A stretch of 54,543 nt of DNA from Gemmatimonadota bacterium (GTDB taxonomy: Bacteria; Latescibacterota; UBA2968; UBA8231): the NCBI GenBank assembly GCA_018673255.1, contig JABHDC010000225.1:1-54543 (forward strand), written 5' to 3'. Each line of letters starts with the position of its first letter. Within the stretch, counting starts at the first letter, position 1. The position numbers and the translations under genes are program-made. A model generated the notes under the pieces. That model ran no database searches, was not told the origin of the DNA, and saw nothing but the letters and a program-made list of their open reading frames with translations. This document shows, in pieces, positions 1 to 7,405 of this stretch.

Positions 1-953
1 GCCATGCTGATGGCCTGTGCCCGGATCGACATTCCCACGGTGTTCGTTACGGGTGGGCTCATGGCCACATACTGCAGTCACGCCATTCCCGGCCGTGAAG
101 AACTGGGCACAAGCGACATCAAGGAAGCTCACGGCCTGCATCTGGCCGGCGGCTTGGGCGACGCCCAATACGAGCACATCATACAGCACACCTGCGCTTC
201 GCCCGGTGGGTGTAATATGATGGGTACGGCAACGACGATGGCCCTGGTGACCGAGGTGTTGGGGTTATCGCTTCCGGGAAACAGCACCCTGTTGGCAATG
301 CAACCGGATGCCCCGTGCGAGTTGTCCGATGAACTGACCGGTATCTGCAAGCAAAGTCGGTACAGCGCTGTACGATCAACCTTCCGGCTGGGTTGGTGAA
401 GGCGAGTGCTGTCGCCGACTCCATGTGGAGGCACCGCGGCCGTGCCAAGGTGTTCTGCTGCGAAGAGGACGCCAGAGATGATCTCGAGAGGGGTGCGATC
501 GTGCCAGGAGACGTGGTTGTCGTAAACTGGGAAGGCCCAGCTGGAGGCCCAGGGATGCGCGAGTTGTCCTTGCTCGCCGCAACGGCACAAGGTATGGGAC
601 TGGCTGAGTCGGTCAGCTTCGTCACTGATGGGAGGTATTCCGGTGCCACGAGGGGGCCTTGCATCGGTCACGTCGAACCGGAGGCGGCAAGGGGTGGGGC
701 GATCGGCCTGATATGCGATGGTGATCTGATCGACATCAACCTTCACAGCCGCACACTCAATCTGGTCGTCGACGACAAGCCTGCCAGTGAAGAGTTCTTC
801 GACGGTCGACGACAAGATAGCCTCTTCCGTCCACGCCAACGGGAGCTCGGTCCCCTGATGAGATTCTACAGCCAGAGCGTGGGCCCAACGGCGCGAGGAG
901 CCGTCATGGGCGACGACGGGGGCCTTCCAGGCCACATGATACCCGCACTATAA
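1..953 (+). pseudogene. IlvD/Edd-family dehydratase remnant with internal deletion and frameshift; 5' end outside window
   Basis: Two reading frames together match the dihydroxy-acid / sugar-acid dehydratase family, which dehydrates 2,3-dihydroxy acids or aldonates using an Fe-S cluster. The first (to about 385) carries the conserved Cys region (SPGGCNMMGTATTM) followed by GLSLPG. The second (from about 380 to 953) carries [24 protein letters not shown] and [18 protein letters not shown], the typical C-terminal half. The segment that normally joins them, roughly 150-180 residues by family knowledge, is absent. The frame also changes at the junction, where the first frame stops at 397-399. A working enzyme is therefore unlikely unless the junction is an assembly error. 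In the same cluster a functional copy would fit as an aldonate dehydratase. Confidence 0.8.
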
Positions 954-1011
954 TGCGATCGAGCTCTTGTCCTAACCACATCTTACATCGATTGGAGCCG
1001 TCTTGCGTAGA

Positions 1012-1035
1012 TCGGTCCGGACCGGTATGGTTGCA
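1012..1035. promoter_or_regulatory. Operator site 1 of the ACCGGT palindrome, upstream of the GntR-LacI regulator
   Basis: The site reads TCGGTCC-GG-ACCGGT-AT-GGTTGCA, against the window consensus TTGGWCC-N2-ACCGGT-N2-GGWCCAA. The left half and centre match well, and the right half is degenerate (three mismatches). It lies 26 bp before the GTG start of the GntR-LacI gene, which suggests negative autoregulation. It is the weakest of seven copies. No convincing -35/-10 pair was found next to it. Confidence 0.7.
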
Positions 1036-1061
1036 CTACATCCCAACGGACTGGAGACCGC

Positions 1062-2132
1062 GTGACGACCCAAAGCACCGATGAGGCAATGGAGGATCTG
1101 ACCACGGAGCTTGGTCGGGTCAAGCCGACCGACTCGATTCCTGCCTACCAGCAGATCGCCACGATCATCACCAGTGCCTGTGAAAGAGGGAAGATTGTCC
1201 CCGGCACAAGACTCCCTCCTGAGAGGAGCCTGGCGAGCATCTGCCGTGTGAGTCGCTCAACCATCCGTCAGGCTTTGGATCTGTTGGTGGACAAGGGGCA
1301 GATCATAAAGCATACCGGCAGAGGGATATTCGTCCGGGAACCTGATGTGCAACTCGCCGTCGGATGCGTATTCTCGCCGCCCTCACCGCAATACCAGTGG
1401 GGGATGGTCATGTCGCAGGCGATCGTGAGTGAGGTGAGTGAGTTTGGCTGGCGCCCCGAGACCTACCTCCTGCAGTCCGAAGCCGATGAATCACGCCTGC
1501 TGGCCGACTGTTCTTCAGGCAAGGTGCACGGATTGGTGGGGATGTTCGGCGGCAGTCTGGTGACAACCGTTCCCGTAGTCGAAGTGTCTCAACGCGGCGT
1601 GGGGTACGAGGTCAGTATCGACTACTACAGTCTCACGCGGCAATCAGTGGAGTACCTGTACAATCGAGGATGCCGTCGTATCGGCGCCTCGTGTTATGGT
1701 CGCCAACGTCCAGAAGGACGGGACGCGATGCAGGGGCTGAGGGACGCCATGGGTGAGCGAGATCTGGAGTTCAGCGACAAGAGGGTGATCGTGGCCGATG
1801 GGCTCCAGGAATCGGGAGCCGAGGCCGTGGATGCCATCTGGGACAATGGCGAGCAGCCTGACGGCATGATCTTCATCGACGATTGGCAGGGCCTGGGTGG
1901 AACCAGGAGAATGAAGGACCGTGGCATCCGAGTGCCTGAGGATGTTGCGGTGGTTTCTCACGTCAATCGAGGCTATTCCCTTCCCTACCCTTTCCCGGTG
2001 GTTGGGATCCAGGTCGATCCCCAGCCAATCGCCCGGGAGATGGTCCAGATGCTCAGTCATCTGATGGCTGGTGAGACGTTGACGCGGCGGACCGTCAGCG
2101 TCGTGCCGTCGATCGTCGATCCCGGACAGTGA
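1062..2132 (+). CDS. GntR-type HTH with LacI-type effector domain transcriptional regulator (AraR-like architecture)
   Basis: This 356-residue protein has an N-terminal GntR winged helix-turn-helix (about residues 22-88; PAYQQIATII, GTRLPPERSLA, SRSTIRQALDLLV, GRGIFV). It is followed by a periplasmic-binding-protein/LacI-like sugar-sensing domain (about 97-350; SVEYLYNRGCRRIG, PEDVAVVSHVN). This chimeric layout is known from the AraR group, which represses sugar genes until a sugar binds. The start is a GTG just after operator site 1. I infer that it is the repressor reading all seven ACCGGT palindromes in the window and that a sugar or sugar acid from the pathway is the inducer. Its stop overlaps the GTG start of the next gene, so the two are co-translated. 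Confidence 0.88.
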   Translation: MTTQSTDEAMEDLTTELGRVKPTDSIPAYQQIATIITSACERGKIVPGTRLPPERSLASICRVSRSTIRQALDLLVDKGQIIKHTGRGIFVREPDVQLAVGCVFSPPSPQYQWGMVMSQAIVSEVSEFGWRPETYLLQSEADESRLLADCSSGKVHGLVGMFGGSLVTTVPVVEVSQRGVGYEVSIDYYSLTRQSVEYLYNRGCRRIGASCYGRQRPEGRDAMQGLRDAMGERDLEFSDKRVIVADGLQESGAEAVDAIWDNGEQPDGMIFIDDWQGLGGTRRMKDRGIRVPEDVAVVSHVNRGYSLPYPFPVVGIQVDPQPIAREMVQMLSHLMAGETLTRRTVSVVPSIVDPGQ

Positions 2133-3748
2133 GCCTCCCCGTCGGCCTCCGAGGCCAACTCGTCAGCGTACTGGCTGCCCTGGTTGTCTGCTGCCAGCCC
2201 AGGTCAACTGTGCTCGTCTCGATCGGCGATATCGAGATTGGTGAGGGTGACCTCCGTTCCTTCGAGGCCAGTCTACCTCAACACCTCAAGTCATCACAGA
2301 CGGGTGAGGCACGTGTACGGGATCTTCTCCAGAGCATGGTGGACCGAGAACTCATGGTTCTTGAGGCCACAGGCAGGGGTTACGACAGGCTGCTATCTGT
2401 CCAGACGGAGCTGAATCGTCGAAGGACCACGTGGTTGACCGATCGGCTGATCGGGCAGGCCGGAGACGAGCTGATCGTGACAGAGGCCGAGGCCAGGTCT
2501 CTGTATGATGAGTATGACCTTGGTTCGCAGCTCCAGGTGGCTGAAATCCTCCTTGAAGACCCAGTTGCTGCTCAGCGGGTCATTGACGCGCTGAAGGCGG
2601 GAGCCGATTTCGGTGACCTGGCTCGTGATCTGTCCATCTCTCCGACTGCCGCAGCTGGGGGGACCTGGCCTCAGTACGTCAGCTACCCGGATCTTGCACT
2701 CGAGTTGCGTGCCCCCCTTTCGGGGCTGTCTCCTGGTGAGTTCACGGAGAGCGCAATACAGATGTCAGGCCAGTCTGCTGTGTACAAGGTCGTGGACAAG
2801 CGACACACACAGTTCGAGGTCCTTGCCACCCGCATCGAGAATATGCTCGGACGCCAGAAGCTGTCTCGCGAGCGACGACGGCTGGTGGAGGAGTGGGGAA
2901 ACAGGATGGGGCGGTCGGTCGACCCCTCCGGGGTGACACTTCTGCTGGCCACGGTGAGCGACGGCGTCTCTCTGTCTTCTACGGGCCTGGCCTCCTTCGA
3001 AGGGTGGGAGCTCACAGTCGGCGAAGCGATGGGGATTCTGACTGCCGGAAGTGCCCCAGTCCCCGGTGACAGTAGCCTCGTGGCAGCTGCCGTTCACAGG
3101 ATCGTGGACGACAGCTTGCTCGTGTACGCGGCGACACGACTGGGTTTGGCGTCTTCGTCCGAGCTGCTGACCCTGCTTGCCGAGAAACGTCGAGAATTGC
3201 TGGTCAGAGAACTCTGGCGCCAGGAGGCCCGAAACAAGGTCGAGGTTTCCGATAGAGATGTGAGGCGGATCTATGAGGATAGCCTTCACGTCTATCACCA
3301 TGACGGCAATGTCGAGGTTGTCGAGGTGCTTGTGGATCGCCTCGAAGAGGCAGAGGCCCTCCTGGCCGAAGCCATTGAGGGCGCCCCACTTGCCTCGCTG
3401 GCATCCCTGCACACACAGAGGCCCGGTGGCAGGTCCAGCAACGGGCGGTTCCACATCCATTCGACTGATGCTTCGCTCAAGCAACTCTACCGTGCGGCTG
3501 AGCGCGCTGAAACAGGAGAGCTTGTCGGGCCCGTCGAGACCGACGCAGGCTTCTCGGTCTTTCGCGTAACAGGGCGTGAGATCGCTGGCCCGCGGCCGCT
3601 GGAAGCCGTGGCACCGGCGATTCGTCTGTCTGTGAGGAGAGTTCGCGAAAAGGCCCTGATCGACAGATTCCTGAGCGAGTTGCGCGGAGTCCGTGCAGCC
3701 GACGTCATCTGGCACGATGACACGATCGCCCGGTTCTCCTCTCACTAG
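2129..3748 (+). CDS. Exported two-domain PPIC (parvulin/SurA-like) peptidyl-prolyl isomerase, probable lipoprotein
   Basis: The 539-residue protein begins with a short hydrophobic segment ending in VVCCQ, which could serve as a lipobox. A SurA-N-like helical region follows (about 40-120). There are two parvulin-type segments, at about 134-235 (QVAEILLEDP, GADFGDLARDLS, AAAGG) and about 391-490 (VEVVEVLVDR, GELVGPVETDAGFSVFRV). Such proteins assist folding of outer-membrane and secreted proteins in the periplasm. The GTG start overlaps the regulator stop by four bases, so it is made with the repressor. Directly downstream lie four giant exported proteins and a barrel, the kind of clients a dedicated chaperone would serve. 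That client relation is inference. Confidence 0.8.
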   Translation: MSLPVGLRGQLVSVLAALVVCCQPRSTVLVSIGDIEIGEGDLRSFEASLPQHLKSSQTGEARVRDLLQSMVDRELMVLEATGRGYDRLLSVQTELNRRRTTWLTDRLIGQAGDELIVTEAEARSLYDEYDLGSQLQVAEILLEDPVAAQRVIDALKAGADFGDLARDLSISPTAAAGGTWPQYVSYPDLALELRAPLSGLSPGEFTESAIQMSGQSAVYKVVDKRHTQFEVLATRIENMLGRQKLSRERRRLVEEWGNRMGRSVDPSGVTLLLATVSDGVSLSSTGLASFEGWELTVGEAMGILTAGSAPVPGDSSLVAAAVHRIVDDSLLVYAATRLGLASSSELLTLLAEKRRELLVRELWRQEARNKVEVSDRDVRRIYEDSLHVYHHDGNVEVVEVLVDRLEEAEALLAEAIEGAPLASLASLHTQRPGGRSSNGRFHIHSTDASLKQLYRAAERAETGELVGPVETDAGFSVFRVTGREIAGPRPLEAVAPAIRLSVRRVREKALIDRFLSELRGVRAADVIWHDDTIARFSSH

Positions 3749-3760
3749 CCGAGAAAGAGC

Positions 3761-3789
3761 TTGACATCCCCAGGAGGGGGTGGTAGCAT
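3761..3789 (+). promoter_or_regulatory. Sigma70-like promoter of the surface-protein operon
   Basis: A perfect -35 TTGACA (3761-3766) is followed by a 17-bp spacer and a -10-like TAGCAT (3784-3789). The expected transcription start falls at about 3796, at the left edge of operator site 2. This geometry suits repression by blocking polymerase. Confidence 0.7.
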
Positions 3790-3797
3790 ATTGACGA

Positions 3798-3821
3798 TTG
3801 GACCAGACCGGTAGGGACTAA
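3798..3821. promoter_or_regulatory. Operator site 2 of the ACCGGT palindrome, upstream of the CBM9-like/surface operon
   Basis: The site reads TTGGACC-AG-ACCGGT-AG-GGACTAA, one mismatch from the consensus. It begins 9 bp after the -10 element of the promoter at 3761-3789 and so covers the expected start of transcription. Confidence 0.82.
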
Positions 3822-3908
3822 TATCCTCTGACAGGTCCCGTCATCGGGTCCACTTCTTTTCAGAGCGCAGACGAGGTGTCTGCCACCCTCACTGGAGGTA
3901 GAATTGCG

Positions 3909-4823
3909 ATGAGGAATCAAGTCTTGGCCACGCTCGGCGTGTGCCTGATCGTAGGTCTCGGCCAACAGGCCAGCGCTCATGTGGGCAGGGATGTCCAGAT
4001 CTTCGAGCTCGCCACCGAGGATCTGCCCGATCTGAGAGACGGCTCTATGCAGGACTGGGAGGACGTCCTGGGTGACAACTTCCTGACGATGGACTTCTTT
4101 GAGACACTGGACGATGGGGGTCACGGTGGCGCCCCAAAGGACCCGGCGGATATGGACTACAAGGTCTATCTCGCCTGGAACAGCCGCGACCAGCGCATCT
4201 ATGTTGGTGTTGATCGCACCGACAATATCTACCTCAACTCCGTGAATCCCGACGACCCATTCGATGCATGGCAGTGGGATGGCATCGAAGTCTACCTCGA
4301 TGGTGATCACAGCGGAGGTCAGTTCAATTTGTTCAGCGCAGATGATGTCGGTGATCAGGTGCAGTCTCTGCAGAATCGACAGGCACAACAGTGGCTGATT
4401 CTTCCAGAGTCCACCGGTCCTCAGACGGCAGCCTGTTTCTGCTTTGACAAGATCTGGGCACGTGGAGCACCGTGGACGGATGCTGGAGGTATGTCCGAAG
4501 GAAGCGCACCAGTAAGAACGGTCACTGAGGCCGCGCTCACAGCTTGGGACGACATGGACAGCGAAGGACCCGAAACGAGTGTGCGGTCCTCTCTCATCGG
4601 TGGGAAGACGATTGGTTTCTCGCTCACGATCAACGACTTCGACGAGGCGCCCGCCGCGTACCATGCTACCCACACGTTCACGTCCGTTGGTGACGGCTAC
4701 TACCAGGCAGGTAGTCTGGCCGACGCTGAGCTGGTGCCATGCGCCGGAGGTGACTGTGGTAGTGCTCCCACCGCGGTGGCCTCAGACTCATGGGGCCGGA
4801 TCAAGGCGAGCTTCAGCGACTAG
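3909..4823 (+). CDS. Exported CBM9-like (DOMON-related) domain protein
   Basis: The 304-residue protein has a cleavable signal peptide (MRNQVLATLGVCLIVGLG...QASA-H). A single carbohydrate-binding family 9-like domain fills most of the rest, with the typical pattern YKVYLAWNSRDQRIYVGVD followed by WQWDGIEVYLDGD. CBM9-like domains bind sugars or, in some families, heme or electron carriers. Here a glycan ligand is likely from context. ATG 3909 is chosen because the signal peptide starts there. It is the first gene behind the strongest promoter in the window and is closed by an intrinsic terminator 55 bp downstream. It is therefore probably made in larger amounts than the proteins after it. Confidence 0.78.
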   Translation: MRNQVLATLGVCLIVGLGQQASAHVGRDVQIFELATEDLPDLRDGSMQDWEDVLGDNFLTMDFFETLDDGGHGGAPKDPADMDYKVYLAWNSRDQRIYVGVDRTDNIYLNSVNPDDPFDAWQWDGIEVYLDGDHSGGQFNLFSADDVGDQVQSLQNRQAQQWLILPESTGPQTAACFCFDKIWARGAPWTDAGGMSEGSAPVRTVTEAALTAWDDMDSEGPETSVRSSLIGGKTIGFSLTINDFDEAPAAYHATHTFTSVGDGYYQAGSLADAELVPCAGGDCGSAPTAVASDSWGRIKASFSD

Positions 4824-4877
4824 TCTGGATTCGCGCGCACGCGTTGCACCGTGGACGGCAAGTTACGTCAGTCTGAA

Positions 4878-4911
4878 CAAGGGGGGGCTTTGCCCCCCCT
4901 TGTCTCTTTTT
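4878..4911 (+). terminator. Intrinsic (rho-independent) terminator between the CBM9-like gene and the large surface-protein genes
   Basis: A perfect 10-bp stem (CAAGGGGGGG paired with CCCCCCCTTG) with a five-base loop is followed by TCTCTTTTT. It sits after the stop at 4823 and only 12 bp before the ATG of the next gene at 4923. Transcription of the four giant genes must therefore depend on read-through or on a promoter not seen here. Confidence 0.85.
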
Positions 4912-4922
4912 CGGGTCAGCTC

Positions 4923-7397
4923 ATGGTTGGTCGCCTCGCTGCTTTCCTAGTCATCTTCCTCGGACACGGGGGAGTGGATGCCGAGATCGAAATGTGGAGG
5001 ATTCCACAAGACGTGACCTGGGAAGCGGCTGAGTTGCCGCCGCTGCAACTGTCTCGTCGTTTCCCGAGTGTTGATTTTCGCCGGATCGATGGTGGGCTTG
5101 CACCGCTCGATTCGATACTGGTGGTACCTGTGCCAAGACTTGACGGCACGGGACTTCCGAGCAGCGAGGAACTGAGATCAATAGAAGCCTTCGGTCGGCA
5201 TGTCAGCCGCGACAGCGTAATCGCGACCCGCTCGGTGCCATCCGACGGCGTGTCCGAGGGTGATCTCCTTCTGGCTCCCCTGGATGATTTTCCCCGGACA
5301 CCACACCGGATCCGTCTTCTTGAGCTGGCAGGTATCGACAGCGTCAATGCGCTGGTGAATCTCATGCATGCCACATTGTCGGCCACCGATCAACGCGCCC
5401 GCAAGAAGCTGTTGTGGTCTCCCAGTATCTTCCGATTCCTGGGCTCGGAGCAGGTTGAGGAGAATCTTGGACGTGTGGTAGACGCGGACGCAACTTCGGC
5501 ATTCCTGCGCATCGACCAACCGGGTAGGAACGTGAGTCAGAAGGGTCTCGTCATATTCATGGATCTCGCAGCACGATACCCCGTCGCGATGGTTCGATTC
5601 TATCCTCGGCCGGAGGTTGGGCTACGGGTGAACAGCTACAGAATCGATGTCAACGATGGTATCGCAGTCATCGGGGGCGGCGGGCGGCTTCGAGATGAGC
5701 CGGCATTCTCCCTCCTGCAGGTCGAGCAGAGCAACCTGGCTGATACCGTCACGGTTCGAGTAGACCCACCACGTCATCTGCAGCGTTTTCGCTTCGAGTC
5801 GCTCACTTCACTCGATTATGACATGAGCGAATTCGAGGTCTTTGGCCGTGGCTTTGCCGCAGTAGCTCAGTACACGACACATCCTTTGCCATTCGACCGT
5901 GCCGCCCTTCCTGCCATGCGAGACTACCTGGATGGTGATCTTGAGCAACGCCAATATCTCGATGGTCTGCCCGGCCCCGTCCTGGGAATGGTTGAGTGGG
6001 ATGAGGCGGTTGTCGGAGACCCATCTGAATCCAGCGTGACGGTGAGCATGCAGACGGGAGTCAACCCGGAGCCACTGAAACTCTTCAGGGTGAGTACAAC
6101 CGGCGCCATCGTGGAGTGGCGGCCTGGCGCAATCGTGACGGATCACCGAGTCGGCGAGACCTCTTTCGGCAATCTGGTAAATCTCGACGACGAAGACTTC
6201 CAGAGTGCAGCCCGGGATATCTGGGACGCTCTGTCCGAGTACGAGCAGGCAGATGCACAGACGACAACCCCAGAGTACATCGCCATTCCTGCTGGAGCCA
6301 AGCTGAACGCGGTAGGGGGTGAGTTGCCATCGGAGTCGAATCGAGGATTCTGGAGTGCTTTTCAGCCGCTTCGAAATGGTGAACTGATTCAGCTTCCGGC
6401 GGGGCGCCGATTCTTCCAAATCCGGGTGACAATGGAAAGCAAGTCGTCCGGATCCAGTACTTCCATCCGTAACCTGCGTTTCGAGCAGGAGTTCCGTCGG
6501 CCAGTTCGCAGGACGAGCGCTGAGCTTGTTCCTGCTGCAGATCTGACGGCTGGCGTCGATACGACTGTGGTGTTTGCACTGCGTCCATTCTTCGGGCCCG
6601 GTGATGTGGGGTTCAACCGGCTACGCGTCGAGACGCCAACTCGAGTGTCTCGTGTCGATGCCGTCGAGTTTGGATATGGCCATGGCTCTGTACAACAACT
6701 CACGCAGCTTGAAGAAGTCGAGTTCAGCCAATGGAGTCTGACTGACAGCTCATTCGTGGTAGGCTTCCCAAAGGTCGACGAGCAGCTGAGTAGGGATGAC
6801 TCACTCGTCGTCCTTGTCCGTTTTCGGGTCAGACCGCTCGGACTGAGGAACGACTTTCCTGGACAGCTGTTCCTTGACACTCTCGATGCCCGGGAGAGCA
6901 CGACGTTCTCGAGGCAGGGAATGCTGATCGTTGGCGGCGTGAATGAACGCGGTGAACGGGTCGACTCTACTCGTGTTCTGCCTCAGAGGGTTGAGAGTGG
7001 TGATGTGGTCGACTTTGCTCCCGGGCTGTCGGATCGCAACTCGCTGCAGGCTCTTGCCAGGATAGATCAACCGATTGGTTCGGTCCTGTCTGGTGTACAG
7101 ATCAAGCCCAATCCATTCTCGCCCAATGGAGACGGCATCAACGACGATTCACGGATTCGTTTCGATGTTCTGCGTATCACCGGCCAAGTCTCGGTCATGA
7201 TCGAGATCTTCGATCTATCAGGACGACTCATCAGGCGGTTCGAGAGCGAGAGAGCCATGGGTGAGCACGAACAGGTCTGGGACGGCAGGGACATGTCATC
7301 AATGCTCGTCTCGCCAGGCATCTACTTGGCTCGCATCAGCGTCGAGACCGACACTGGGAGACATGCGGTGACGCGGCTTCTCTCAGTAGTGTACTGA
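4923..7397 (+). CDS. Large exported protein with discoidin-like regions and FlgD-like C-terminal domain (paralogue A)
   Basis: Function is not recognised. The 824-residue protein starts with a signal peptide if ATG 4923 is used (MVGRLAAFLVIFLGHGG). The longer reading frame from 4851 would run through the terminator hairpin and is rejected. The middle has beta-rich regions reminiscent of F5/8-type C domains (SEFEVFGRGFA). A further domain at about 536-640 (VFALRPFFGPGDVGFNRL) recurs in the genes at 7406 and 13559. The last 95 residues (about 728-824) are a FlgD/CHU_C-like Ig domain: PNPFSPNGDGIND, IEIFDLSGRLIRRF, VWDGRDM, SPGIYLARI. In FCB bacteria such tails are common on secreted or surface proteins. 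The neighbours suggest a role in glycan capture. Confidence 0.75.
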   Translation: MVGRLAAFLVIFLGHGGVDAEIEMWRIPQDVTWEAAELPPLQLSRRFPSVDFRRIDGGLAPLDSILVVPVPRLDGTGLPSSEELRSIEAFGRHVSRDSVIATRSVPSDGVSEGDLLLAPLDDFPRTPHRIRLLELAGIDSVNALVNLMHATLSATDQRARKKLLWSPSIFRFLGSEQVEENLGRVVDADATSAFLRIDQPGRNVSQKGLVIFMDLAARYPVAMVRFYPRPEVGLRVNSYRIDVNDGIAVIGGGGRLRDEPAFSLLQVEQSNLADTVTVRVDPPRHLQRFRFESLTSLDYDMSEFEVFGRGFAAVAQYTTHPLPFDRAALPAMRDYLDGDLEQRQYLDGLPGPVLGMVEWDEAVVGDPSESSVTVSMQTGVNPEPLKLFRVSTTGAIVEWRPGAIVTDHRVGETSFGNLVNLDDEDFQSAARDIWDALSEYEQADAQTTTPEYIAIPAGAKLNAVGGELPSESNRGFWSAFQPLRNGELIQLPAGRRFFQIRVTMESKSSGSSTSIRNLRFEQEFRRPVRRTSAELVPAADLTAGVDTTVVFALRPFFGPGDVGFNRLRVETPTRVSRVDAVEFGYGHGSVQQLTQLEEVEFSQWSLTDSSFVVGFPKVDEQLSRDDSLVVLVRFRVRPLGLRNDFPGQLFLDTLDARESTTFSRQGMLIVGGVNERGERVDSTRVLPQRVESGDVVDFAPGLSDRNSLQALARIDQPIGSVLSGVQIKPNPFSPNGDGINDDSRIRFDVLRITGQVSVMIEIFDLSGRLIRRFESERAMGEHEQVWDGRDMSSMLVSPGIYLARISVETDTGRHAVTRLLSVVY

Positions 7398-7405
7398 GGC
7401 GTGCG

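Noticed and set aside
2765..4673. Two overlapping minus-strand frames opposite the PPIC and CBM9-like genes
   Set aside because: Both are antisense to supported genes, and one crosses the promoter and operator at 3761-3821.
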